Positions 1 to 8,155 of a stretch of 64,000 nucleotides of DNA are shown piece by piece. The stretch spans positions 111,019 through 175,018 of the forward strand of contig NZ_JARXZC010000009.1 of the NCBI RefSeq assembly GCF_029894335.1. Direction: 5' to 3'. The translations under genes and the position numbers were made by a program. The stretch is from Kitasatospora sp. MAP5-34 (GTDB lineage: Bacteria; Actinomycetota; Actinomycetes; Streptomycetales; Streptomycetaceae). Numbering within the stretch: position 1 is the stretch's first letter; each line of letters starts with the position of its first letter. The notes beneath the pieces were generated by a model that was not told where the DNA came from, ran no database searches, and saw only the letters and a list, made by a program, of their open reading frames with translations.

Positions 1-471
1 CACGCGGAGGCCGTTGACGTGAGTGCCGTTGCTGGAGCCGAGGTCGTGCAGGATCCAGCCGTCGGTGTCGTGGCGGAGTTCGGCGTGGGTGCGGGAGACC
101 GAGCTGTCGCCGAGGCGCAGGTCGGAGCCCTGGAGGCGGCCGATCCGGACCGGCCGGGTGCCCGGTGCGGGGAGGATCAGGCCGGGGAGCTGTTCGGTGC
201 GCCAGGTGTTGCGGAGCCGGGCGGTGAAGGCGGACAGCTGGCCCACCGTCCGCAGCAGCAGCCGGGAGACCCGGCGGTCGGCGGGCAGGTCGAAGAGCGC
301 GGCGTCCAGTTCGGCCCGGCTGCGGGCGGTCAGGACGAGTTCGATCCGGCCCATGAAGGTGTCCTGCGAGAGCCGGCCGCTGCCGAGGTTGTCGCGCAGG
401 GTCCCGAGAGCTCTCTCCCGTTCGGCCTCCGACGGGCGTGCCACTCGCGTCAGAAACTCAGGGGGCGTCAT
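1..471 (-). CDS. DUF1707 and FHA domain protein (3' end outside window)
   Basis: The reading frame starts at ATG 471 and runs off the left edge, so only 157 residues are visible. The N-terminus (about residues 5-55) has the short DUF1707-type sequence with the pattern RLSQDTFMGRIELVLTAR. After a linker, an FHA domain begins near residue 105 with GRLQGSDLRLGD, then SVSRTHAEL and DLGSSNGTHVNG, which are the phosphothreonine-binding signatures of the fold. FHA domains bind phosphothreonine peptides, so this is probably a Ser/Thr-kinase signalling adaptor. It diverges from the glutaminase gene. The C-terminus cannot be judged. Confidence 0.85.
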   Translation of the reverse strand, partial: MTPPEFLTRVARPSEAERERALGTLRDNLGSGRLSQDTFMGRIELVLTARSRAELDAALFDLPADRRVSRLLLRTVGQLSAFTARLRNTWRTEQLPGLILPAPGTRPVRIGRLQGSDLRLGDSSVSRTHAELRHDTDGWILHDLGSSNGTHVNGLRV

Positions 472-585
472 GGACCGATTCTCGGCTGCCCGGTAGGCGG
501 TGTCCAGATCCGGGCCGGTGGGACGAGTGGGGTGAACTTCGGCGGGCGGTGGGATTTCGCGACATGGCCCGTCCCGGAGGGAGCC

Positions 586-1527
586 GTGCGGAATGACAAT
601 GTGCAGAATGTCCGGGTGGACTACCAGCAGCTACTGCGCGACGCGATGGACACCGCCCGAAGGCTCCCGGCCCGGGGGCGGCCCGCCGACTACATCCCCG
701 CGCTCGCCGCCGCCGACCCGGAGGCGTTCGGGATGGCGCTGGCGACGGTCGACGGCGAGGTGCACGGGGTCGGGGACTGGGAGCACCCGTTCTCGATCCA
801 GAGCGTCTCGAAGCTGTTCACCGTCGCGCTGGCGCTGGCGGAGGGCGGCGACGGGATCTGGCAGCGGGTGGGCCGGGAGCCGTCCGGCAACCCGTTCAAC
901 TCGCTGGTGCAGCTGGAGTCCGAGCAGGGCATCCCGCGCAACCCGTTCATCAACGCGGGCGCGCTGGTGGCCACCGACCGGTTGCTCGAACTGACCGGTG
1001 ACGCGGCCGGCACGGTCCGGGACTTCCTGCGCGCCGAGTCCGGCAACCGGCTGATCGCCACCGACGACGGGGTGGCCTCCTCGGAGGCGCGGCACGGTCA
1101 CCGGAACGCCGCACTGGCCCACTTCATCGCGAGCTACGGCAATCTGCGCAACCCGGTGGACAGCGTGCTGGCGCACTACTACGCGCACTGCGCCATCTCG
1201 GCAAGCTGCCGTGACCTGGCGTTGGCGGGTCTCTTCCTCGCCCGGCACGGGCTGCGCACGGACGGCTCCCGGCTGCTGACGCGTAGCGAGGCCAAGCGGG
1301 TGAACGCGGTGCTGCTGACCTGCGGTACGTACGACGCGGCGGGTGAGTTCGCCTTCCGGGTGGGGCTGCCGGGCAAGAGCGGGGTGGGCGGGGGAGTGCT
1401 GGCGGTGCTCCCGGGGCGGGGCGCGGTGTGCGTGTGGAGCCCCGGGCTGGACGCGGCGGGGAACTCGGTCCTGGGAGTGGCCGCACTGGACGCGCTGACC
1501 ACCGCGACGGGCTGGTCGGTGTTCTGA
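586..1527 (+). CDS. glsA: Glutaminase A
   Basis: Hydrolyses L-glutamine to glutamate and ammonia in the cytoplasm. The 313-aa product has the length usual for bacterial GlsA. It contains the serine-dependent motif QSVSKLFT (S-x-x-K, the catalytic Ser/Lys pair of this beta-lactamase-like fold), NPFINAGAL, and the late segment GLPGKSGVGGG. GTG 586 was chosen because GGAGG lies 5 nt upstream. The open frame extends back to position 19, but that part is antisense to the FHA gene. The gene is monocistronic, with a small conserved gene 80 nt downstream. Confidence 0.93.
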   Translation: MRNDNVQNVRVDYQQLLRDAMDTARRLPARGRPADYIPALAAADPEAFGMALATVDGEVHGVGDWEHPFSIQSVSKLFTVALALAEGGDGIWQRVGREPSGNPFNSLVQLESEQGIPRNPFINAGALVATDRLLELTGDAAGTVRDFLRAESGNRLIATDDGVASSEARHGHRNAALAHFIASYGNLRNPVDSVLAHYYAHCAISASCRDLALAGLFLARHGLRTDGSRLLTRSEAKRVNAVLLTCGTYDAAGEFAFRVGLPGKSGVGGGVLAVLPGRGAVCVWSPGLDAAGNSVLGVAALDALTTATGWSVF

Positions 1528-1583
1528 CCTGCCGGGGGCACAGGGTGTGGCCCGCCGCACACGCCCTCGCCGTCGCCAGTCCG

Positions 1584-1599
1584 GCTACCGCTCGGTAGC
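1584..1599. promoter_or_regulatory. Short perfect dyad ahead of the small conserved gene
   Basis: GCTACCG-CT-CGGTAGC is a perfect 7-bp inverted repeat with a 2-nt centre. It ends 9 nt before the preferred start codon at 1609 and touches the alternative ATG at 1600. Its size and place fit a repressor operator on a short or leaderless transcript. No regulator is assigned, and chance is possible in GC-rich DNA. Confidence 0.35.
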
Positions 1600-1608
1600 A
1601 TGCGGGAC

Positions 1609-1947
1609 ATGAGCAGCGCAGAGACCGCAACCCCCGCCGCGCCGGACGCCCGCGCCGAGCGCCGTGCCAAGCGCATCGCCAAGCACATCGGCAGCTTCGC
1701 CAAGCAGCACGGCGGCAGCGCCGACGGTGTCGTCGAGTACGTCGGCGGCATCGCCACCCGGATCGTCATGGTCGGCGCGGACGGCGCCTGGGGCGACCAG
1801 GTCGCCCCGACGTACGCCGTCGGCCGCCGGGCGGCCGAGCTGGCCGGGCTGACGCTGCACGACTCCTTCGAGGGCGAGCTCGCCCTCCGGGTGAGGACCA
1901 GCCCGTACGAGTGGAAGCGGATGGCCGGCATCCAGCTCGGCGGCTGA
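1609..1947 (+). CDS. Small conserved actinobacterial protein, function unknown
   Basis: A 112-residue soluble protein with a basic N-terminal helix rich in Arg, Lys and Ala. It is followed by a compact alpha/beta-looking part containing VEYVGGIATRIVMVGADG and ending in YEWKRMAGIQLGG. No signal peptide, membrane span or catalytic motif is seen. ATG 1609 is chosen over ATG 1600 because the latter touches a dyad, but neither has a strong ribosome site. The gene ends in a very strong hairpin shared with the convergent heme A synthase gene. I do not recognise a function. Confidence 0.7.
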   Translation: MSSAETATPAAPDARAERRAKRIAKHIGSFAKQHGGSADGVVEYVGGIATRIVMVGADGAWGDQVAPTYAVGRRAAELAGLTLHDSFEGELALRVRTSPYEWKRMAGIQLGG

Positions 1948-1949
1948 TC

Positions 1950-2010
1950 GACCGTACGTACGACGAAGGCCCTGACCGAGCCGGTCAGGGCCTTCGTCGT
2001 ACGTACGGTC
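1950..2010. terminator. Bidirectional terminator, 29-bp perfect stem
   Basis: Positions 1950-1978 and 1982-2010 are perfect reverse complements with a 3-nt loop. It lies between two convergent genes and overlaps the stop codon of the minus-strand one. There is no T-run, which is usual for streptomycete hairpin terminators. Confidence 0.9.
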
Positions 2011-2974
2011 AGGCGTTCTGCAGGGCCTGGGCCGGGACGGCGGGTGCCGGCTCCTCGGGCCGCTGCCGCAGGGCGAGCGGGATGCGCAGGGCGGCGATCC
2101 AGACCAGGGTGGCGCCGAGCATGTGGATGCCGACCAGGATCTCCGGGACGTTGGTGAAGTACTGGACGAAGCCGAGCAGACCCTGTGCCAGCAGGACGAC
2201 GAACAGCTCGCGGGCGCGGGCCCGGGCGGCCGGTGGGGCCTTGACGGCGGCGAAGGCGAAGATCACCGCGAGCGAGAGGCCGACCGTGATGAACGCCAGG
2301 TCGGCATGGGCCTGGGCGAGCCGGTCGTAGTCGAGCGGGATGCGCGGCACCGGGTGCTTCAGGTCGGTGAAGGCGCCCGGGTGGTGCCCGGCCCCGGTCA
2401 CCAGGGTGCCCGCGACGACCAGCAGGCCGGTCGCGGTCACCAGGACGCGCGACAGCTGGATCAGCGGCTGGGACACCACGGGCTGCGCGGGACCGTCACC
2501 CTCCTTCGAGCGCTCCCACATCAGGACGGCCACCCAGACCAGCCCCATCGCGGCGATCAGGTGCAGCGCCACGACGTACGGGTTGAGGCCGGTCAGCGTG
2601 GTGATGCCACCCAGCACGGCGTTGCTCATCACCAGCCAGAACTGCGCCCAGCCCAGCTTGGTGAGCGTGCGCCGCCAGGGCTTGTGCGAGCGCGCGGCCA
2701 GGATCGCCCAGCCGACCGCCGCGCAGAGCACGTACGTCAGCATCCGGTTGGTGAACTCGATGACGCCGTAGATGCCCATCTTCGGGGTCGGCACGAGGCT
2801 CTCGCCCGTGCACTTGGGCCAGGTCGTGCACCCGAGCCCGGAGCCGGTCAGCCGGACGGCGCCGCCGGTGACCACGATGACGATGCTCATCACCAGCGCG
2901 GCCAGCGCGGCCCGTCGGACGAGCTCGGCGGACGGGTGCCAGCGGTCGGCGAGGAGGGAGGAGGGGGTACGCAC
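2009..2974 (-). CDS. ctaA: Heme A synthase (COX15/CtaA family)
   Basis: Integral membrane enzyme that oxidises the C8 methyl of heme O to the formyl group of heme A, needed for aa3-type cytochrome oxidase. The 321-aa product has about eight hydrophobic spans. Family landmarks are VTGGAVRLTGSGLGCTTWPK after the first span, EFTNRMLTY, the in-membrane histidine segments VALHLIAAMG and AQAHADLAF, and GIHMLGATLVW near the end. GTG 2974 is preceded by an AGGA-rich stretch. The stop codon sits in the shared terminator. Confidence 0.93.
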   Translation of the reverse strand: MRTPSSLLADRWHPSAELVRRAALAALVMSIVIVVTGGAVRLTGSGLGCTTWPKCTGESLVPTPKMGIYGVIEFTNRMLTYVLCAAVGWAILAARSHKPWRRTLTKLGWAQFWLVMSNAVLGGITTLTGLNPYVVALHLIAAMGLVWVAVLMWERSKEGDGPAQPVVSQPLIQLSRVLVTATGLLVVAGTLVTGAGHHPGAFTDLKHPVPRIPLDYDRLAQAHADLAFITVGLSLAVIFAFAAVKAPPAARARARELFVVLLAQGLLGFVQYFTNVPEILVGIHMLGATLVWIAALRIPLALRQRPEEPAPAVPAQALQNA

Positions 2975-3298
2975 CCGCCCATCCTAGGTCGGCTGGTTGC
3001 CGATCTTGGGGCGGGGCCATCCGGTGCCGCGCGGAACCGTGAAACGGACAGTTCGGGGCGGAACGATCAGCCGATCGCTGTGCATGATCCTTTATTGATC
3101 GTTCGCGTTCGATCGGGGTTCATTTTCTGTCATACGGAGTGTCAGGTGCAGTGGTTGTGATGAGCTGACCGAACGCGCGTATTTCAGCCGTCCGGCGGGG
3201 ATGGCAGGGCGCTCGGAGGCCGGTAGAGTCCGGTCCTCGGGGTAATTGGAAGGGGCAATGCCCTTCCGTACCAAGGCTGTTCGGGAGGGAAAGTCGAT
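2975..3298. other. 324-bp divergent promoter region with paired inverted repeats
   Basis: This AT-richer spacer separates the heme A synthase gene from the LAxTG protein gene. GAACGATCA at 3061-3069 is matched by its exact complement TGATCGTTC at 3096-3104, a 9-bp dyad with a 26-nt spacer. A second small hairpin (3248-3254 with 3261-3267) lies in the probable leader of the plus-strand gene. No open frame with coding character is present. Confidence 0.5.
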
Positions 3299-3922
3299 AT
3301 GGCGGTAAAGCGTCGGATATCCGGTGGGATGGTTGCGCTGGCAGCGGGAGTGGGGCTGCTCGCGCCCCTGGCGCTGGCGGGCGTCGCTTCGGCGCACACG
3401 CAGGAGATCAGCTCGACCTGTGGCTCCGTCACGGTCAAGCTGCGCAACTACAACCCGGACGCGAAGTACAAGAACACGGTCAGTGTCACGATCGGCGGCA
3501 AGGCGGTCATCGCCGCGCAGCAGTTCCCGGACTCCTTCGAGCAGACCTTCAACGTCGACCCGAAGCACACCGCGCCGATCGACGCCGTCGTGAAGGTCGC
3601 CACCTCCGAGAACCCGGACAACCCGGCCTGGAACAAGACGCTCACCGAGAGCATCGCGGTCTGCCCGGTGACTTCGCCGAGCCCGAGCCCCTCGCACTCG
3701 TCGAGCAGCCCGTCACCTTCGCCCTCGCACTCGGTGACGCCGAGCGTGCACCCGTCGACCAGCAAGCCGGCCACGGCGACGCCGAGCCCCACCGGCCCGG
3801 TACTGGCCTCCACCGGCGGCGGCGGTGACGCCCCGCTGATCGCGGCGGCGGGCGCGGGCGTGATCGTGCTCGGTGGCGGGCTGCTCTTCGCGAGCCGTCG
3901 TCGCAGCGCCCGTCGCCACTAG
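3299..3922 (+). CDS. LAxTG-anchored secreted surface protein
   Basis: A 207-aa exported protein. Residues 1-32 form a signal peptide ending in VASA, and residues 33-122 form a small beta-rich domain with two cysteines (41 and 122). Residues 124-166 are a Ser/Pro/Thr linker (repeats of SPSPS), followed by the sorting signal LASTG at 169-173, a hydrophobic segment and a terminal Arg-rich tail. LAxTG is the motif used by class E sortases of streptomycetes, so the mature protein is probably linked to peptidoglycan. ATG 3299 has GGGAGGGA 8 nt upstream. No sortase gene lies in the window. Confidence 0.88.
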   Translation: MAVKRRISGGMVALAAGVGLLAPLALAGVASAHTQEISSTCGSVTVKLRNYNPDAKYKNTVSVTIGGKAVIAAQQFPDSFEQTFNVDPKHTAPIDAVVKVATSENPDNPAWNKTLTESIAVCPVTSPSPSPSHSSSSPSPSPSHSVTPSVHPSTSKPATATPSPTGPVLASTGGGGDAPLIAAAGAGVIVLGGGLLFASRRRSARRH

Positions 3923-3933
3923 GCACCCGGGCA

Positions 3934-3976
3934 ACGAGCAAGGGGCGCGAGGCTCTACCTCGCGCCCCTTGCTCGT
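3934..3976. terminator. Terminator, 19-bp perfect stem
   Basis: Arms 3934-3952 and 3958-3976 are exact complements around a CTCTA loop. The hairpin lies between the convergent LAxTG gene and the ABC permease gene and can serve both. Confidence 0.9.
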
Positions 3977-4011
3977 TCGCGGTTCGTTCGTGGCTGGTCC
4001 AGCTCTGGCGC

Positions 4012-4779
4012 TTATTCCCAGCGGAAGAAGCGTGCCGCAGCGGCCAGTCCCAGGACCGCCCAGGCGGCGAGGATGCCGAGGTCCGACCAGGGCATGCCGG
4101 CGCCGTACTGGAGGACCGAGCGGAGCCCGTCCGAGAGCGCGCTGATCGGCAGCAGGTCCAGTACGGACCGGACGCCCGACGGGAACTTGGCGAGCGGCAC
4201 GATCACGCCGCCGGCCAGCAGCAGCAGGATGAACACCAAATTGGCGGCGGCCAGCGTCGCCTCCGCCTTCAGCGTGCCGGCCATCAGCAGGCCGAGGCCG
4301 GAGAACGCGGCGGTGCCCAGCACCAGCAGCGCGACCACCGCGAGGGCGTTGCCCTGCGGGGACCAGCCCAGGGTCAGCGCGATCGCCGAGAGCAGCGCGA
4401 CCTGCAGCGCCTCGGTGACCAGCACGCATCCGGTCTTCGCGGTGAGCAGCGCCCAGCGCGGCAGCGGGCTCGCGCCCAGCCGCTTCAGTACCCCGTACCG
4501 GCGTTCGAAGCCGGTCGCGATGGCCTGGCCGGTGAAGGCCGTGGACATCACGGCGAGGGCCAGCAGTCCGGGTGCCAGGAAGTCGACCCGCTTGCCGGGC
4601 CCGGTCACCGAGACCACGTCCACGGCGCTGAAAAGCACCAGCAGCACGGTCGGGATGATCACGGTGAGCAGCAGCTGTTCGCCGTTGCGCAGCAGCATCT
4701 TGGTCTCGAACAGGGTCTGCGCGAGCAGCATCCGGCCGACGGGGGCCGCGCCGGGGGCGGGGGAGTAGGAGGTGGTCAT
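4012..4779 (-). CDS. ABC-2 type transporter permease
   Basis: A 255-aa membrane subunit with about six spans, including LLLTVIIPTVLLVLF, LALAVMSTAF and LVFILLLLAGGVIVPL. The pattern ERRYGVLKRLGASPLPRW is characteristic of ABC-2 permeases of drug or lipid exporters. ATG 4779 forms an ATGA overlap with the stop of the ATPase gene, which fixes the start and implies translational coupling. The substrate cannot be deduced. Family knowledge suggests export rather than uptake, since no binding protein is present. Confidence 0.88.
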   Translation of the reverse strand: MTTSYSPAPGAAPVGRMLLAQTLFETKMLLRNGEQLLLTVIIPTVLLVLFSAVDVVSVTGPGKRVDFLAPGLLALAVMSTAFTGQAIATGFERRYGVLKRLGASPLPRWALLTAKTGCVLVTEALQVALLSAIALTLGWSPQGNALAVVALLVLGTAAFSGLGLLMAGTLKAEATLAAANLVFILLLLAGGVIVPLAKFPSGVRSVLDLLPISALSDGLRSVLQYGAGMPWSDLGILAAWAVLGLAAAARFFRWE

Positions 4780-5702
4780 GAGCGCAGGTCCCGTCCGGTC
4801 AGATCGAGGAAGACGTCTTCGAGGCTGCGCCGTTGCACCGTCAGGCGGTCCGGCATGACGCCCGCCTGTGCGCACCAGCCGGTGACGGTGGCGAGCAGTT
4901 GGGGGTCGATCGGTGCCTCGACCCGGTACGAACCGGGGGTGGGTTCGGTGACGGACGCGCCGTCGGGGAGCACCTTGAGCAGTGCGCCGAGGTCGAGTCC
5001 GGTCGGGCCGTCGAAGCGCAGGCTGCTCTCCGCGCCGCCTCGGCAGAGCTCCTCGGGGCTGCCGGTGGTGATCACGCGGCCCTGGTCGATGATCGCGACC
5101 TGGTCGGCGAGCTGTTCGGCCTCGTCCATGTGGTGGGTGGTGACGACGACGGTGACGCCGTCCCGCCTGAGGTCGCGGACCAGCTCCCAGGTGGCGTGGC
5201 GGGCCTGCGGGTCGAGGCCGGCGGTGGGTTCGTCCAGGAAGACCAGCTCGGGGCGGCCGACCACGGCCATCGCCAGCGCGAGGCGTTGCTGCTGGCCGCC
5301 GGAGAGCCGCCGGTAGGTGGTCCGGCCGCAGGAGCCGAGGCCGAGGCGCTCGACCAGGTCGGGGACGTTCAGTGGGTTCGCGTGCAACTTGGCGGTGTGT
5401 TGGAGCATCTCGACGGCGCGTGCACCGGCGTACACGCCACCGGACTGCAACATGACACCGACGCGAGGTTTCAGCTGTGCGGCGTCCGTGACCGGATCGA
5501 GTCCGAGGACGCGGACGGTGCCCGCGTCGGGGCGGCGGTAGCCCTCGCAGATCTCGATGGTGGTGGTCTTTCCGGCGCCGTTCGGGCCGAGCACGGCGGT
5601 GACCGCCGCGCCCGGGATGACCAGGTCGAGGCCGTTCACCGCCGCCTTGGAGCCGTACCGCTTGACCAGTCCGGCCACCGAGACCGCAGGTTGATTCCGC
5701 AT
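4776..5702 (-). CDS. ABC transporter ATP-binding protein (exporter type)
   Basis: A 308-aa ATPase that energises the adjacent permease. It has Walker A GPNGAGKT (about residues 39-46), Q-loop VMLQSG, signature LSGGQQQR, Walker B LVFLDEPTAGLD and the switch histidine in TTHHMDEAE. A C-terminal extension of about 80 residues with the closing pattern SLEDVFLDLTGR is typical of DrrA-like exporters. It is the first gene of the two-gene unit. Its promoter region is shared with sufR and contains an iron-box-like site. Confidence 0.92.
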   Translation of the reverse strand: MRNQPAVSVAGLVKRYGSKAAVNGLDLVIPGAAVTAVLGPNGAGKTTTIEICEGYRRPDAGTVRVLGLDPVTDAAQLKPRVGVMLQSGGVYAGARAVEMLQHTAKLHANPLNVPDLVERLGLGSCGRTTYRRLSGGQQQRLALAMAVVGRPELVFLDEPTAGLDPQARHATWELVRDLRRDGVTVVVTTHHMDEAEQLADQVAIIDQGRVITTGSPEELCRGGAESSLRFDGPTGLDLGALLKVLPDGASVTEPTPGSYRVEAPIDPQLLATVTGWCAQAGVMPDRLTVQRRSLEDVFLDLTGRDLRS

Positions 5703-5735
5703 ACGAGGGAGTCTAAAAGGCGCTCGCCGGGGCTC

Positions 5736-5754
5736 TCAGGTAAGGCTTGCCTGC
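5736..5754. promoter_or_regulatory. Iron-box-like site (DmdR/IdeR type)
   Basis: The 19-bp stretch around AGGTAAGGCTTGCCT matches 15 of 19 positions of the iron-repressor consensus TWAGGTWAGSCTWACCTWA as I recall it. It lies between the divergent ABC exporter and sufR, 34 nt from the first start and 72 nt from the second. If real, it would couple iron status to Fe-S assembly, to the exporter, or to both. This is a by-eye match. Confidence 0.5.
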
Positions 5755-5812
5755 GTGACTGACACCACGAATGAGGCGTGCATCACGGCTTGTCCTTCCG
5801 TGAGTAATTACG

Positions 5813-5826
5813 CAACACTGGTGTTG
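5813..5826 (+). promoter_or_regulatory. Probable SufR operator overlapping the sufR start codon
   Basis: CAACACTGGTGTTG is a perfect 6+6 dyad with a 2-nt centre. It fits the CAAC-N6-GTTG form reported, from memory, for cyanobacterial SufR. Its last base is the first base of the sufR GTG, so transcription is probably nearly leaderless. TAATTA at 5805-5810 is a possible -10 element. Binding here would repress the whole suf operon. Confidence 0.7.
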
Positions 5827-6686
5827 TGAAAACATCTCGCGAGCACGACCAGCAGCTGGAGGCCGAGTCGGCCCCCGGTTGCGCCGTGCCCGAGACGGCG
5901 ACCGAGGTGCTGCTCGACGGGCACCGGGCCACCAGGGACAGGGTCGCTCGTTCGATCCTCGACCACGGGCCCTCCTCGGCCGCCGACCTGGCAGGACGGC
6001 TGGGCCTCACCAGCGCCGCCGTCCGCCGCCACCTGGACGGGCTGCTCGCAGCCGGCCTGGTCGAGTCCCGCGAGCAGCGGGTCTACGGCAGCCGGGGCCG
6101 GGGCCGTCCGGCCAAGCTCTTCGCGCTCACCGAGTCCGGCCGGGACGCCTTCTACCAGGCGTACGACCAGCTCGCCGCCGACGCACTGCGCTGGATCTCC
6201 GACGCGGTGGGTGGCGGCAAGGCGGGCGAGGAGGCGGTCGCCGCCTTCGCCCGGGCCCGGTTCGCCAAGCAGGGCCAGAAGTACCTCGATTCGCTGGAGC
6301 AGGCCGGTGACGGCCTGCGGACCGAGGCGCTCGCCGAGGCCCTCAGCGCCGACGGGTACGCTGCCACTGTGCGGCGAGTGCCGTCAGCCGGTGTCTCGAA
6401 GGCTCCGGTCGGCGCTCAGCTCTGCCAGCACCACTGCCCGGTCGCGCACATCGCCGAGCAGTTCCCGCAGCTCTGCGAGGCGGAGACCGAGGTCTTCTCC
6501 CAGCTTCTGGGCACCCATGTGCAACGGCTGGCCACGATCGCCCACGGCGACGGGGTCTGCACCACTTATGTGCCGGCACCCGGTGCCGCATCGTCGCACG
6601 GCAAGCGCCAGGCGCCCGATGCCGCGCCGACTGCCGGTACGTCAATCCCATCAGCACCTGCGTCCGCGCGGAGGAACCTCGCATGA
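5826..6686 (+). CDS. sufR: SufR-type Fe-S cluster regulator
   Basis: A 286-aa DNA-binding repressor that heads and probably controls the operon. A winged helix lies at about residues 37-105 ([20 protein letters not shown] and a [12 protein letters not shown] wing). The C-terminal part carries four cysteines at 200, 204, 217 and 245 within [21 protein letters not shown] and GVCTTY. In the SufR family such cysteines ligate the Fe-S cluster that switches DNA binding. GTG 5826 is used. The stop overlaps the sufB ATG by 4 nt. The last 35 residues are a low-complexity Ala/Pro/Ser tail. Confidence 0.92.
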   Translation: MKTSREHDQQLEAESAPGCAVPETATEVLLDGHRATRDRVARSILDHGPSSAADLAGRLGLTSAAVRRHLDGLLAAGLVESREQRVYGSRGRGRPAKLFALTESGRDAFYQAYDQLAADALRWISDAVGGGKAGEEAVAAFARARFAKQGQKYLDSLEQAGDGLRTEALAEALSADGYAATVRRVPSAGVSKAPVGAQLCQHHCPVAHIAEQFPQLCEAETEVFSQLLGTHVQRLATIAHGDGVCTTYVPAPGAASSHGKRQAPDAAPTAGTSIPSAPASARRNLA

Positions 6687-8098
6687 CTGACACCGTTTCG
6701 CACCCGGAGCTCGACGGCCTGGGCACCTACGAGTACGGCTGGTCCGACCCCGACGCCGCCGGTTCGCTGGCCAAGCGCGGCCTCAGCGAGGACGTCGTCC
6801 GCGACATCTCGTCCAAGAAGTCCGAGTCCGAGTGGATGCTGAACCTGCGTCTCAAGGGCCTCAAGCTGTTCGGCAAGAAGCCCATGCCGACCTGGGGCTC
6901 CGACCTGTCGGGCATCGACTTCGACAACATCAAGTACTTCGTGCGTTCGACCGAGAAGCAGGCCGAGTCCTGGGAGGACCTGCCCGCCGACATCAAGGCG
7001 ACGTACGACCGCCTCGGCATCCCGGAGGCGGAGAAGCAGCGCCTGGTCGCCGGTGTCGCCGCGCAGTACGAGTCCGAGGTCGTCTACCACCAGATCCGTG
7101 AGGACCTGGAGGAGCAGGGCGTGCTCTTCCTCGACACGGACACCGCGCTGAAGCAGTACCCGGAGATCTTCAAGGAGTACTTCGGCACCGTGATCCCGGC
7201 GGGCGACAACAAGTTCGCCGCGCTGAACACGGCCGTCTGGTCCGGCGGCTCGTTCATCTACGTCCCCCCGGGCGTCAAGGTGGACATCCCGCTGCAGGCC
7301 TACTTCCGGATCAACACCGAGAACATGGGCCAGTTCGAGCGGACGCTGATCATCGTCGACGAGGACGCCTACGTCCACTACGTCGAGGGCTGCACCGCGC
7401 CGATCTACTCCTCGGACTCGCTGCACAGCGCCGTGGTCGAGATCATCGTCAAGAAGGGCGGCCGCTGCCGCTACACGACGATCCAGAACTGGTCGAACAA
7501 CGTCTACAACCTGGTCACCAAGCGCGCCGTGGCGTACGAGGGCGCGACCATGGAGTGGATCGACGGCAACATCGGTTCCAAGGTCACCATGAAGTACCCG
7601 GCCGTCTACCTGATGGGCGAGCACGCCAAGGGCGAGACGCTGTCGATCGCGTTCGCGGGCGAGGGCCAGCACCAGGACGCCGGCGCCAAGATGGTGCACA
7701 TGGCGCCGAACACCTCCTCCAACATCGTCTCCAAGTCGGTGGCGCGTGGCGGTGGCCGGACTTCGTACCGTGGTCTGATCGAGATCGGCGAGGGCTCCAA
7801 GGGCGCCAAGTCGAACGTGATGTGCGACGCGCTGCTGGTCGACACCATCTCGCGCTCGGACACCTACCCGTACGTGGACGTCCGCGAGGACGACGTGTCG
7901 ATGGCGCACGAGGCGACGGTCTCCAAGGTCAGCGCCGACCAGCTCTTCTACCTGATGAGCCGGGGCCTGACCGAGTTCGAGGCGATGGCGATGATCGTCC
8001 GTGGCTTCGTCGAGCCGATCGCCCGCGAGCTCCCGATGGAGTACGCGCTGGAGCTGAACCGGCTGATCGAGCTGCAGATGGAGGGCTCCGTCGGCTGA
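6683..8098 (+). CDS. sufB: Fe-S cluster scaffold subunit SufB
   Basis: A 471-aa core scaffold that, with SufC and SufD, receives sulfur and assembles Fe-S clusters in the cytoplasm. Typical SufB segments are [67 protein letters not shown] and [15 protein letters not shown]. The length is usual for the family. The ATG overlaps the sufR stop (ATGA), so regulator and scaffold are translated together. Confidence 0.97.
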   Translation: MTDTVSHPELDGLGTYEYGWSDPDAAGSLAKRGLSEDVVRDISSKKSESEWMLNLRLKGLKLFGKKPMPTWGSDLSGIDFDNIKYFVRSTEKQAESWEDLPADIKATYDRLGIPEAEKQRLVAGVAAQYESEVVYHQIREDLEEQGVLFLDTDTALKQYPEIFKEYFGTVIPAGDNKFAALNTAVWSGGSFIYVPPGVKVDIPLQAYFRINTENMGQFERTLIIVDEDAYVHYVEGCTAPIYSSDSLHSAVVEIIVKKGGRCRYTTIQNWSNNVYNLVTKRAVAYEGATMEWIDGNIGSKVTMKYPAVYLMGEHAKGETLSIAFAGEGQHQDAGAKMVHMAPNTSSNIVSKSVARGGGRTSYRGLIEIGEGSKGAKSNVMCDALLVDTISRSDTYPYVDVREDDVSMAHEATVSKVSADQLFYLMSRGLTEFEAMAMIVRGFVEPIARELPMEYALELNRLIELQMEGSVG

Positions 8099-8155
8099 CG
8101 TCAGCCGCGCGAAGCCTCAGCCCACACCTTTCAGGAAGAGAGCACCACGACAGCC

